Assembly: GCF_023544465.1 (NCBI RefSeq)
Contig: NZ_JALPVL010000010.1
Span: 310,001 to 374,000 of the forward strand
DNA length: 64,000 nt
Source of the DNA: Paractinoplanes maris
GTDB taxonomy: Bacteria > Actinomycetota > Actinomycetes > Mycobacteriales > Micromonosporaceae
Reading direction: 5' to 3'
Shown piece after piece: positions 16,586 through 25,029 of this stretch (the first letter of the stretch is position 1; every line of letters begins with the position of its first letter). The position numbers and the translations under genes were made by a program. Below the pieces are notes generated by a model. The model did not search any database and was not told where the DNA came from. It saw only the letters and a program-made list of their open reading frames with translations.

Positions 16586-17476
16586 TTGTTGTACCGCACC
16601 ATGGTCGAGACCGACCTCGATGAGATCCTGACCTGCCTGACCGAACCGTCCGTCAACACGACGACGCCCGAGCGCTTCGTCGCCTACCTGCGCGACGGCG
16701 GTTACCGTCGCGAGTGGACCTGGCTCGCCTTCGACGGCGACACCCCGGCCGGCCTCGCCGTCTGGTGGGGTTTCCCGGACGGCGAGCGGCCGCTCGCGCT
16801 CGACTGCCTGTGGGCCGCGCCCGCCGTCACCGACCCGGTCCCGATGTGGGCCGCGCTCATCCGGCAGGTGCCGCCACCCGTCGAGTACCACCTCTTCACC
16901 CTGCCCGCCCATCGCGACGACCCCGAGATCGCCGTCCGGCTGGCCGCGGCCGCCGAGGCCGGGCTCACCACCGTGACCGAGCGTTTCCGGTACGAGTGGA
17001 CGAGCGCCCGCCCCCGGCCGCGGCGTTCGGCCCGGCTCACCTTCGCGCCCGCGTCCGACGAGGCGTTCGTGGACGCCTTCGAACAGATCTCGGCCGGCAG
17101 CCTCGACGTGGCCACCCGGGCCGGTGTGGCCCGGATCGGGGCCCGCGCCCAGGCCGTCGAGGACGTCGAGGACTACAAGTCGATGCGCGGCCCGCGCGAC
17201 TGGTGGCGGCTCGCCTACGACCGGGCCGGCGCGCTCGTCGGCTGCGCCTTGCCGTCGGCCAACGACGGCGGCCCGGTGGTCGGTTACGTGGGGGTGCTGC
17301 CGTCCCACCGCGGTCACGGTTACGCCGACGACCTGCTCGCCGAGATCACCTGGATCCTGGCCGTCACCGGCGCCACCACGATCCGCGCCGACACCGACAG
17401 CACGAACGCGCCCATGGTGGCCTCGTTCGAGAGGCTCGGCTACGAGCGTTTCGCGCTGCGGGTGGTCGCTTCGTAG
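16586..17476 (+). CDS. Tandem-GNAT acetyltransferase with probable 5' frameshift
   Basis: This frame from TTG 16586 gives 296 residues with two GNAT-like halves. The C-terminal half has the acetyl-CoA loop VLPSHRGHGYADDLLAE (about 237-253) and STNAPMVASFERLGY. In-frame sequence continues upstream as VQLTGAQEAS, but without a start codon. A GTG at 16554 with a perfect AAAGGAGGG site is one base out of frame with it. Restoring one C (GTG TTC CAG) would give MFQLTGAQEASLLYR, so the gene may have lost a base; translation could now begin at TTG 16586, before which AGGAGG happens to lie. The substrate is unknown. Confidence 0.8.
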   Translation: MLYRTMVETDLDEILTCLTEPSVNTTTPERFVAYLRDGGYRREWTWLAFDGDTPAGLAVWWGFPDGERPLALDCLWAAPAVTDPVPMWAALIRQVPPPVEYHLFTLPAHRDDPEIAVRLAAAAEAGLTTVTERFRYEWTSARPRPRRSARLTFAPASDEAFVDAFEQISAGSLDVATRAGVARIGARAQAVEDVEDYKSMRGPRDWWRLAYDRAGALVGCALPSANDGGPVVGYVGVLPSHRGHGYADDLLAEITWILAVTGATTIRADTDSTNAPMVASFERLGYERFALRVVAS

Positions 17477-17483
17477 ACGCCGG

Positions 17484-18023
17484 TCAGGCGAGGTAGCCGT
17501 TCTCGACCACGTGGGGAGCGGCTGCCTCGTACGGTGCCGGGTCGCTCGGCGCGAGGGTGCCGAGCGCGTCGACGTAGCGGTTGAACATGCTGAACGCGGC
17601 CGCGATGAGCACGGTGTCGTGGATCTCGGCGTCGCTCGCCCCGGCGTCGCGCGCGGCCGCGATCAGCTCGGGCGTCACGTCGTGGCCGCTGACCCGGGTG
17701 GCCGCCGCGATCGCCAGCAGCGCCCCCAGCTTCCCGGGCACGGCCGCTCCCGACGGGTCGTCACGCACCTGCTCGACGAGCGTCTTGTCATCCAGCTGGG
17801 CGGCCGCGAACGCGCCGTGCGAGTTGCGGCAGTAGGTGCAGTCGTTCAACCCGGAGACGTACGCGGCGATGAGCTCCCGCTCGCCCCGCCCGAGCGTGCT
17901 GGGCCCGCGCAGCAGCACCTCGGCCAGCTCCATCAACGGCCGGCCGGTGTCGGGCCGATACCGCAGCAGCCCGCGGATCCCCGGATTGACCGTCTCATCA
18001 AGACCCAGATCGATGTGCGCCAT
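17484..18023 (-). CDS. Carboxymuconolactone decarboxylase/AhpD-like peroxidase family protein
   Basis: A 179-residue all-alpha protein of the AhpD-like family. Its redox site is C62-x2-C65 in DCTYCRNSHG with H69, flanked by ERELIAAYVSGLN. Such proteins reduce peroxides or recycle lipoyl partners; a decarboxylase role would lack the CxxC. CAGGAT stands six bases before the ATG, so the mRNA is likely leaderless. It converges with the GNAT gene and is divergent from the siderophore-interacting protein. Confidence 0.88.
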   Translation of the reverse strand: MAHIDLGLDETVNPGIRGLLRYRPDTGRPLMELAEVLLRGPSTLGRGERELIAAYVSGLNDCTYCRNSHGAFAAAQLDDKTLVEQVRDDPSGAAVPGKLGALLAIAAATRVSGHDVTPELIAAARDAGASDAEIHDTVLIAAAFSMFNRYVDALGTLAPSDPAPYEAAAPHVVENGYLA

Positions 18024-18096
18024 CCGATCATCCTGGCAGGATCTTGCCGCTCGGACGAACCCCCATCCGGCCCAGTCTGTTCGGTAGCCTCGCCCG

Positions 18097-18828
18097 GTGA
18101 CCTATCCCCGGCGTGCCGCCCTGCTCACCCGGGTGCGCGAGATACACGACGTGACCCCGCACATGCGCGAGATCTCGCTGACCGGCCCCGACGTGCCCCA
18201 CCTGCGCCTGCGGCCCGGGGCCCACGTGGTCGCGCGGATCCCCGGCGCCGAGGGTTATGCCCGGCGGGTCTATTCGATCTGGCGGCACGATCCCCGCACC
18301 GGTCTGCTGGTGCTGCGGGTCGCCCTGCACGACGCGGGCGGTCCGGGCTGCACCTGGGCCCGCGGGGTCGCGGTGGACGACCGGATCGGCGTCGAGCCAC
18401 CCCGCACCAAGATCACCGTTGACGAGTCGGCCAAGTTCCACCTCTTCATCGGCGACGAGACCGGGGCCGTGCCGCTGCTGGCCATGCGGGCGGCACTGCA
18501 CCGCTCCTCTCGGGGCGCCGCTGTGGTGCACGGCGTCTTCGAGGCCTCGTCGCCCGAGGACGAGGTGCCCGACGTCGACGGCGTGCCGCCGCTGCCGTGG
18601 GTGCATCGCGGCCGGTCCTCGGCGGTGGCGTCGCCGGTGCTGCTGCGCGCGGTCCAGGATCTCGAGCTGCCCACGACCGGTGGGGCGGCCTACATCGCCG
18701 CCGAGAGCGACACGTGCCGCCTGCTCCAGCGCCACCTGATCGAGCAGCGCGGCTGGTCGCGCCACGCCATCCGCGTCCAGCAGCAGTGGGCCGCGGACCG
18801 TCCCGGCTTCGGCGCCGGCCGCGACTGA
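18097..18828 (+). CDS. Siderophore-interacting protein (FAD/NAD(P)H ferric reductase family)
   Basis: A 243-residue protein of the SIP/ViuB family. The N-terminal FAD-binding barrel contains HVVARIPGAEGYARRVYSIWRHD (about 48-70). The C-terminal NAD(P)H domain has FIGDETGAVPLLAMRAAL and ends RVQQQWAADRPGF. It would reduce ferric siderophores to release iron in the cytoplasm. No siderophore synthesis or transport genes are in the window. The GTG start follows TAGCCT by six bases (leaderless). The next gene begins three bases after its stop, so they are co-transcribed. Confidence 0.88.
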   Translation: MTYPRRAALLTRVREIHDVTPHMREISLTGPDVPHLRLRPGAHVVARIPGAEGYARRVYSIWRHDPRTGLLVLRVALHDAGGPGCTWARGVAVDDRIGVEPPRTKITVDESAKFHLFIGDETGAVPLLAMRAALHRSSRGAAVVHGVFEASSPEDEVPDVDGVPPLPWVHRGRSSAVASPVLLRAVQDLELPTTGGAAYIAAESDTCRLLQRHLIEQRGWSRHAIRVQQQWAADRPGFGAGRD

Positions 18829-18830
18829 CC

Positions 18831-19571
18831 GTGCCCCACACCCACGACCTGACCTTCGCCGGCGCCATCCTGACCAAGCGCTACACGTCCTGGGACCGCG
18901 GCGAGCACGTCCGCGAGTGGACGGTGCTCCAGCAGATCCATCGGGACGCTCCGGGTCTGGCGCCCCGGCCGGTGAGTGCGGACCTTGCGTCGAGACCGCC
19001 GGCCGTCACCATGTCGGTCGTCCCCGGTGCTCCGTTGACCGCCACCGTGCCCACCGCGCCGGTGGCGGCGGCGATCGGGGAGCTCTGGAGGGTGTCGCAC
19101 GACGAACCGTGGCGCGACGATCTGGCCTTCGCCCGCCGGCTGACCGACGGTCCGCGCCCGCCGGGCGGGATCCTCGCCGAGGCCCATGACGCCGCCCGCG
19201 ACTGGTGGCGTGGCCCGGACCCGGAGGTGCTGCGGCGCCCGCCGGCCGTGACGGTCCTCGGCCACCGCGATCCGAACCTCGACAACTACCTGTGGGACGG
19301 TCACCGGGTCCGCATCGTCGACTTCGAGGACGCCACCACGTCCGATCCCGCCACCGAGCTGGCCATCCTGATGGAACACCGGTCGTGGCGGGAGGTCGAC
19401 ACCGGGCCGCTCCGGGCGTTGCTCGCCGTCGACGAACAGCGGTTGGCGGCGGCCCGGCGGCTGTGGGCGATGTTCTGGCTCTGGCTGCTCCGGCCGGGTG
19501 GGCGCTCGGCCGCCCGCAACCATCCGGGCGTGGGGGAGGAGCAAGCCCGGCGGCTGCTCGATCTGCTCTGA
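18831..19571 (+). CDS. Aminoglycoside phosphotransferase-family protein
   Basis: A 246-residue protein with the APH/ChoK kinase fold. The catalytic loop is LGHRDPNLDNYLWDG (about residues 142-156) and the metal motif is RIVDFEDATTSDPATELA. The ATP-binding N-lobe is short but present (FAGAILTKRYTSWDRGEHVREW). It probably phosphorylates a small hydroxyl- or amino-compound; resistance is possible but not shown. GTG 18831 lies three bases after the previous stop. Its last bases, GATCTGCTCTGAGCC, resemble the unit of the tandem repeat that follows. Confidence 0.82.
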   Translation: MPHTHDLTFAGAILTKRYTSWDRGEHVREWTVLQQIHRDAPGLAPRPVSADLASRPPAVTMSVVPGAPLTATVPTAPVAAAIGELWRVSHDEPWRDDLAFARRLTDGPRPPGGILAEAHDAARDWWRGPDPEVLRRPPAVTVLGHRDPNLDNYLWDGHRVRIVDFEDATTSDPATELAILMEHRSWREVDTGPLRALLAVDEQRLAAARRLWAMFWLWLLRPGGRSAARNHPGVGEEQARRLLDLL

Positions 19572-19588
19572 GCCCAGCGCTTCGCGCG

Positions 19589-19738
19589 GACCAGCCGCTC
19601 AGGCTGCGACGATCTGCTGTGAGCCGCCGCTCAGGCCGCGACGATCTGCTTTGAGCCGCCGCTCAGGCCGCGACGATCTGCTTTGAGCCGCCGCTCGGGC
19701 CGCGACGATCTGCTTTGAGCCGCCGCTCAGGCCGCGGC
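19589..19738. repeat. 32-bp tandem repeat between convergent genes
   Basis: A 32-base unit containing CGACGATCTGCT and GAGCCGCCGCTCAGG recurs with exact 32-base period: phase points lie at 19599, 19631, 19663, 19695 and 19727. The first copy is degenerate and the last is the real end of the ROK gene. Its left part matches the end of the phosphotransferase gene and its right part the end of the ROK gene. It fills the whole gap between them. Confidence 0.85.
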
Positions 19739-20890
19739 GAGCAGCGGGTCGGCCAGGAGGGCGGCGAAGCCGAGGTCGGCCGCGCCGAGCAGGGTGGCGT
19801 CGCCGGCCAGGGCGGACAGGCGCAGGGCGGCCCGCTCGCGCGAGACCGGCATCGCGTGCCGGGTGATCCGGGCGGCGACCTGGGGGGCCGCGGCCTCGTA
19901 GACGTCGCGGAGCATGCCGCCGAAGATGACCACGCCCGGGTTGAACAGGTTGATCAGGTTGGCCACGCCGATGCCCAGCCAGTCGCCGACCTCGGCTGTC
20001 GCGGCCGCGGCGGTGCGGTCGCCGGCCAGGGCGTCGCGGACCACGGCGCGGACGGCGGCGGGGCCGGGCGTACGACCGGCCGCGGCCAGCAACGCGTACT
20101 CGCCGGTCTCGGCCTCCAGGCAGCCCTGCGAGCCGCACAGGCACGGCCGGCCGTCGACCGGGTTGACCAGCATGTGCCCGACCTCGCAGCCGTAACCGCC
20201 GTCGCCGCCGAGCAGGCGGCCACCGACCAGGATGCCGCCGCCCACGCCGACGTCGCCGTGCAGGTAGATCAGGTCGGGGACCCCGACGCCGGCTCCCCGC
20301 TCGTATTCGGCCAGGGCGCCCAGGTGGGCCTCGTTGCCCACCGACACCGGCAGCCCCAGGTCGAGGGCCTTGGCCAGCTCGGTGCCGAAGGCCTGGTCGA
20401 CCCAGCCCAGCTCGGGGCCGTAGCGGACCATGCCGTCGCCGGGGCGGACCATGCCGCAGTAGGACGCGCCGAGGCCCACGCAGGTCGCCTCGGGGGCGAT
20501 CAGCGATCGGCCCATCGAGACCAGTTTCCGGACGACCGTGTCGAGGTCGACACCGAGGCGGCTGCGGGATGCCGACCGCCGGTCGAGGACGCGGCCGCCC
20601 AGCCCGACCCGCGCCGCGGTCAGCCGGTCCACGGCCACGTCGAAGGCCAGCACGTAGACCTCGGGCGACGGCCGCACCACCAGCGACGGCCGCCCGGCCC
20701 CGGTGGTGCCGGCCGGGGGCTCCTCGGTGACCAGGCCGGCCGCCGCCAGCTCGGCGGTCAGGGCCAGGATCGTGCTGCGGTTGACTCCCATCCGCTCGGC
20801 CAGCACGGCGCGCGACAGCGGCCCGCTCACATGGACATGGTGGAGCAGGGTCCCGAGGCTCGATCGGTGCCGGTGCATCTCACCGGACAT
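19727..20890 (-). CDS. ROK-family transcriptional regulator/sugar kinase-like protein
   Basis: A 387-residue ROK (NagC/XylR-type) protein. A winged helix-turn-helix fills residues 1-70 (SRAVLAERMGVNRSTILALTAELAAAGLVTEE), followed by an ASKHA sugar-binding fold. GHMLVNPVDGRPCLCGSQGCLEAETG carries the ROK zinc-binding His and Cys residues. VVIFGGMLRD is the C-terminal signature. It is expected to repress sugar-use genes and release DNA on binding a sugar. It follows glycogen phosphorylase by 38 bases on the same strand, so that gene is a possible target. The start at ATG 20890 lacks a clear ribosome site. Confidence 0.9.
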   Translation of the reverse strand: MSGEMHRHRSSLGTLLHHVHVSGPLSRAVLAERMGVNRSTILALTAELAAAGLVTEEPPAGTTGAGRPSLVVRPSPEVYVLAFDVAVDRLTAARVGLGGRVLDRRSASRSRLGVDLDTVVRKLVSMGRSLIAPEATCVGLGASYCGMVRPGDGMVRYGPELGWVDQAFGTELAKALDLGLPVSVGNEAHLGALAEYERGAGVGVPDLIYLHGDVGVGGGILVGGRLLGGDGGYGCEVGHMLVNPVDGRPCLCGSQGCLEAETGEYALLAAAGRTPGPAAVRAVVRDALAGDRTAAAATAEVGDWLGIGVANLINLFNPGVVIFGGMLRDVYEAAAPQVAARITRHAMPVSRERAALRLSALAGDATLLGAADLGFAALLADPLLAAA

Positions 20891-20928
20891 CAAACGCGCC
20901 CCGGACCCCGGTTGCCAAGGGGCCTGCC

Positions 20929-23331
20929 TCAGGAAGGCCGGACCGGGGCGGCCCGCCAGATGCGTTCGAGGTAGTCGGTGACCGTCCGGTCGGAGGAGAA
21001 GAACCCGCTGTGCGCGGCGTTCAGGATCGACATCCGCGTCCACCGCTCCTGGTCCCGCCAGGCCGCCGCCACCTCGTCCTGGGTGTCGACGTAGGCCCGG
21101 TAGTCGGCCAGCGTCAGATAATCGTCGCGGTCGAGCAGCGACCGGGCCACGTTCTGCCCGACCCCGCCGAACGCGCCCGACAGGATCGCGTCGATCGCCG
21201 CGCGCAGCTCGGGGTCCGACTCGTAGTACGAGCGCGGCTGGTAGGGCCCGGCCCGCAACGCGAGAGCCTGCGCGGCGTCCAGCCCGAACAGGAAGAAGTT
21301 GCCGGCGCCGACCCGGTCGCGGATCTCGACGTTGGCCCCGTCGAGGGTGCCGATGGTGAGCGCCCCGTTCAGCGCCAGCTTCATGTTGCCCGTGCCCGAG
21401 GCCTCCTTGCCGGCCATCGAGATCTGCTCGCTCAGGTCGGCGGCCGGGATGATCTTCTCGGCCAGCGTCACGTTGTAGTTCGGCGGGAACGCCACCCGCA
21501 GCAGACCCGAGGCGGCCGGGTCGGCCGCGATCGTCGCCGACACCGCGTTGATCAGGTGGATGATCTCTTTGGCGGCGCGGTAGGCCGGCGCCGCCTTGCC
21601 GCCGAACAGGACCGTGCGCGGCACGCCGAACCGGCCCGGGTCGGACTTCAGCCGGTGGTAGAGCGTGATGATGTGCAGGAGTTTGAGCTGCTGGCGCTTG
21701 TACTCGTGGAACCGCTTGATCATGACGTCGAGCAGCGCGCCCGGGTCGCCCAGGCCGAGCGCCGCCTTGGCCCGCCGCTTCTCCGAGCGCCACTGCGACC
21801 GGAACGAGGCGTCCTCGGCCAGCGGCACCAGGCCTTCCAGCAGCGACAGGTCGCGCAGCCAGTCCTCCGAGCCCAGGCCCGAGGTGATCAGCGTCGACAG
21901 CCCGGGGTTGGCCAGCCGCACGAACCGGCGCGGCGACACCCCGTTCGTGACGTTGCGGAACCGGTCCGGCCACAGCGTCGCGAAGTCGTGGAACGTGGTC
22001 GAGGTGAGCAGCTCGGAGTGCAGCTCGGCCACGCCGTTGACCGCGAACGTGCCGGTGACGGCGAGGTTGGCCATCCGCACGCGGCGCTCCGGCTCCTCCT
22101 GGATCAGCGACATCCGGCGTACGCGATCGAGGTCGCCGGGGAAACGGGACCGGACCTCGGCCAGCAGGCCCTCGTTGATCTGATAGATGATCTCGAGGTG
22201 CCGGGGCAGCAGGTGGCCCAGCATGGCCACCGGCCAGGTCTCCAGCGCCTCGGGCAGCAGGGTGTGGCACGTGTAGGCGAAGGTCTGCCGCACGATCGAC
22301 CAGGCCTGGTCCCAGTCGAGTTGCTCCTCGTCGACCAGCAGCCGCATCAGCTCCGGGATGGCCAGCGTGGGATGCGTGTCGTTGAGCTGGACGACCGCCT
22401 TGGCCGAGAAGTCGGCCCAGTCGTGGTTGCGGAACCGGAACCGCCGGATGATGTCGCGCAGCGAGCACGACACCAGGAAGTACTGCTGTTTGAGGCGCAA
22501 CTCGCGGCCCGACTCGGTGCTGTCGTCGGGGTAGAGCACCTTGCTGATGTTCTCGGCCCGCACGGCCTGGTCGACCGCCTCGACGTACTGACCGGCCGAG
22601 AAGCGGGACAGGTCGAACGACGCCTCGGTGGCGCGGGCCCGCCACAACCGGATGAAGTTGACCGTCTCGGTGCCGTAACCGGGGACCAGCAGGTGACTCG
22701 GCTCGCCGTCGACGACCTCACCGGGCACCCAGCCCTCGGGCCCGACGTGGCCGTAGAAGCCGACCCGGTTGCGGTCGTCCGGGGCCGGGAACTCCCACGG
22801 GTCGCCCTGGAAGGCCCAGTCGTCGGGCTTCTCGACCTGCTCGCCGTTCTCGAACGACTGCTTGAAGATGCCCAGGTCGTACCGGATGCCGTAGCCCACC
22901 GCGGGGATGTCCAGGGTGGCCAGCGAGTCGAGCAGGCAGGCGGCGAGCCGGCCGAGGCCGCCGTTGCCCAGGCCCGGCTCGACGTCGAGCGCGGCCACCT
23001 CGGCCGGGTCGAAGCCCAGCGACTTGAGCGCGGCCGGGGCGAGGTCGGTGGTGCCGCTGTAGAGCAGGTTCTGTTCCAGCTGCGGGCCGAGCAGATACTC
23101 CGCCGAGAGGTAGTAGACCCAGCGCGGGTTGCTGTCGTACTGCGCCGCCGCCGTCTTCACCCGGCGGGCGGCCAGCCGGTCGCGCACGGTCAGGGCGAGA
23201 GTCTCGTACGCGTCCTGCGCGCTCGCCGACTCGACGGTCGTGCCGCGGCGGTAGTACAGGTTGCTGAGCAGATCCTGTTCGAACTCGGCCGGGGTGCTCC
23301 CGAGCGGCCGCAGCCCGTTGCGAAGGTCCAT
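20929..23331 (-). CDS. glgP: Glycogen/starch alpha-glucan phosphorylase
   Basis: An 800-residue GT35 phosphorylase of normal length. It carries the N-terminal NPRWVYYLSAEYLLG, the substrate and phosphate region VEPGLGNGGLGRLAACLLDS, QLNDTHPTLAIPELMR and MIKRFHEYKRQQL. The PLP lysine motif SGTGNMKLALNGALTIGT is also intact. It releases glucose-1-phosphate from alpha-1,4-glucan ends in the cytoplasm. ATG 23331 is preferred because GLRPLGSTPAEFEQDLL is the normal beginning; the frame extends to 23364. It probably forms an operon with the ROK regulator downstream. Confidence 0.96.
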   Translation of the reverse strand: MDLRNGLRPLGSTPAEFEQDLLSNLYYRRGTTVESASAQDAYETLALTVRDRLAARRVKTAAAQYDSNPRWVYYLSAEYLLGPQLEQNLLYSGTTDLAPAALKSLGFDPAEVAALDVEPGLGNGGLGRLAACLLDSLATLDIPAVGYGIRYDLGIFKQSFENGEQVEKPDDWAFQGDPWEFPAPDDRNRVGFYGHVGPEGWVPGEVVDGEPSHLLVPGYGTETVNFIRLWRARATEASFDLSRFSAGQYVEAVDQAVRAENISKVLYPDDSTESGRELRLKQQYFLVSCSLRDIIRRFRFRNHDWADFSAKAVVQLNDTHPTLAIPELMRLLVDEEQLDWDQAWSIVRQTFAYTCHTLLPEALETWPVAMLGHLLPRHLEIIYQINEGLLAEVRSRFPGDLDRVRRMSLIQEEPERRVRMANLAVTGTFAVNGVAELHSELLTSTTFHDFATLWPDRFRNVTNGVSPRRFVRLANPGLSTLITSGLGSEDWLRDLSLLEGLVPLAEDASFRSQWRSEKRRAKAALGLGDPGALLDVMIKRFHEYKRQQLKLLHIITLYHRLKSDPGRFGVPRTVLFGGKAAPAYRAAKEIIHLINAVSATIAADPAASGLLRVAFPPNYNVTLAEKIIPAADLSEQISMAGKEASGTGNMKLALNGALTIGTLDGANVEIRDRVGAGNFFLFGLDAAQALALRAGPYQPRSYYESDPELRAAIDAILSGAFGGVGQNVARSLLDRDDYLTLADYRAYVDTQDEVAAAWRDQERWTRMSILNAAHSGFFSSDRTVTDYLERIWRAAPVRPS

Positions 23332-23376
23332 CCCCGCACCCTGCCGCACCCGGGTGTCCGGCAACAGTCGGCTGCG

Positions 23377-24861
23377 CTACTTCTCGACAAAGCTCACAGC
23401 CGGTGACCCCGCGACCCCGGCCAGCACGACCCGGTCGCGACCGGCGTCCTTGGCCGCGTACAGGGCCTGGTCGGCCGCGAGCACGAGCTCGTCGGCGTCG
23501 GTGCCGGCGGCCGGCAGGCCGGCCACCCCGACCGAGACGGTCACCCGGTGCGAGCGGTCCCGGCCGACCGGGATCGGGGCGACGGCGACCGCCAGGCGGA
23601 TCCGCTCGGCGATCAAGGTGGCCGCCTCGAGGTCCGCGCCCGGCAGCAGGACGGCGAACTCCTCCCCGCCGTAGCGCGCCACCAGGTCGCCGGGCCGGAT
23701 GACGGCGGTGAGCCGCTGGGCCAGGGCGACCAGCACGCGGTCGCCGCCGTTGTGCCCGTACGTGTCGTTGACGGTCTTGAAGTGGTCGAGGTCGAGCAGC
23801 AGCACGCTGACCTCGCGCCCGGACCGGATCGCCCGCGCTGTCTCGGCGTGCAGGGCCTGCTCGAAGAAGCGCCGGCTGCGCAGCCCGGTGAGCCCGTCGG
23901 TGATGGCCGTGTGCCGCTGGGCCCGCACGAGCCCGCCCATGCGGGCCAGCACGAGCAGGAACAGCACGATGCAGACGACGCCGGCGAGCACGATGTGCGG
24001 GGTGACGCCGCGCAGGAACTGCACGATCATGATGGTCGGCGCGAGCACGGCGGCGACGGCCAGCACGGCCAGCCGGCCCGTGGTGGCCTCCGGCGCCGCC
24101 GCCGCCGAGCGGGTCACCAGGTGCGGCGCGCCCGGGTGCAGCATCGCCGCGGCGAGCAGGAACGACGCGGTCATCCAGAGCACGTCCAGGAAGTTGCCGG
24201 GCCGGTAGGTGCCGTTGAGGATCTGCACGCTGTAGATCGTGTCGGCCACCAGCACCAGGGCGAGGTAGCCGCCGATCAGCCGCAGGGAAGCCGTCCGCGA
24301 CCCGGCGCCGAGCACGAGGCGGGCGCCCGCGGTGATCAGCATGATGTCGCCGACCGGGTAGGCCACGGACACCAGCGTGGCGATGTTCCGCGAGCTGACC
24401 ACGACGGTCGGCACGATGACGAACTCGAAGATCAGGTAGCCGACGCTGACCGCCACGACGGCCGCGTCGATCCCGCTGGCCAGGTCCGACCCCGGTGTAC
24501 GCCGCCGCACCGCGAGCAGCAAGGCCAGGGCGAGGAAGAAGTACGAGCACAGGTAGCCGGCGTCGGCCACGCTGGGATAGTCGACCTCCCCGTCGATCAG
24601 TGCCAGGAAGTAGAAGGTCACGTCCCCGAAGATCGAGGCGATCGCCGAGGCGGCCACCAGCAGCGCCAGGCCGGCCATCGCCGGGTGCCGCCGGGCGGCG
24701 AGCGCCGCACACAGCGCGACCGTGCCGTTGGCGCTGGTGTAGAGCGCCACCTGGGCGCCCGCCCACGAGGTGCCGAGCGTGAGCACCAGGTAGTAGGCCG
24801 CGATGAGGGCGAGCCCGCCGACGAGCAGAGCCTGCCATCCGGCGGTCCGCACGTTGGCCAC
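23377..24861 (-). CDS. Membrane-bound GGDEF diguanylate cyclase
   Basis: A protein of about 494 residues. The first 310 form some nine to ten membrane helices of a MASE-like sensor. A GGDEF domain (about 325-490) follows, with DGLTGLRSRRFFEQAL, DLDHFKTVNDTYGHNGGD, RYGGEEF for catalysis and RPGD as I-site. It should synthesise c-di-GMP at the membrane. The GTG at 24861 sits just before the first helix but has no ribosome site, so the start is uncertain; the open frame extends far into the opposite-strand cellulase gene and is a shadow there. It is divergent from the cellulase across a 168-base gap. Confidence 0.88.
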   Translation of the reverse strand: MANVRTAGWQALLVGGLALIAAYYLVLTLGTSWAGAQVALYTSANGTVALCAALAARRHPAMAGLALLVAASAIASIFGDVTFYFLALIDGEVDYPSVADAGYLCSYFFLALALLLAVRRRTPGSDLASGIDAAVVAVSVGYLIFEFVIVPTVVVSSRNIATLVSVAYPVGDIMLITAGARLVLGAGSRTASLRLIGGYLALVLVADTIYSVQILNGTYRPGNFLDVLWMTASFLLAAAMLHPGAPHLVTRSAAAAPEATTGRLAVLAVAAVLAPTIMIVQFLRGVTPHIVLAGVVCIVLFLLVLARMGGLVRAQRHTAITDGLTGLRSRRFFEQALHAETARAIRSGREVSVLLLDLDHFKTVNDTYGHNGGDRVLVALAQRLTAVIRPGDLVARYGGEEFAVLLPGADLEAATLIAERIRLAVAVAPIPVGRDRSHRVTVSVGVAGLPAAGTDADELVLAADQALYAAKDAGRDRVVLAGVAGSPAVSFVEK

Positions 24862-24993
24862 CTGTTGATGATGGAACGGCCCGCGGTCTCCCGGGCCGCA
24901 AACCGGGTTCCTGGATGAATCGGTTTCCGTTTCCTGCTCGCCCGGAGGCCGGTCCGGCGGAGCTCCGACGATGAACGGACCGTTTCCTGATCG

Positions 24994-25023
24994 TTGACAC
25001 GGCGTCACGAGATCGACCAGGAT
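24994..25023 (+). promoter_or_regulatory. Cellulase promoter
   Basis: A perfect -35 box TTGACA at 24994-24999 is followed after 18 bases by CAGGAT at 25018-25023. Six further bases separate it from the ATG at 25030, so transcription should start at or next to the start codon. AGGA within the -10 box could alternatively serve as a ribosome site. Confidence 0.65.
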
Positions 25024-25029
25024 GACTTC

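Noticed and set aside
19589..19738. A CRISPR array
   Set aside because: The 32-bp units are contiguous with no spacers, and no cas gene is nearby.
19727..22645. A 972-codon frame joining the ROK gene to sequence opposite glycogen phosphorylase
   Set aside because: Residues before 20890 are an arginine/glycine-rich out-of-frame shadow of glgP.
24862..25029. A c-di-GMP or c-di-AMP riboswitch in front of the GGDEF gene
   Set aside because: I looked for GEMM-type and ydaO-type conserved segments in this gap and found none that fit.
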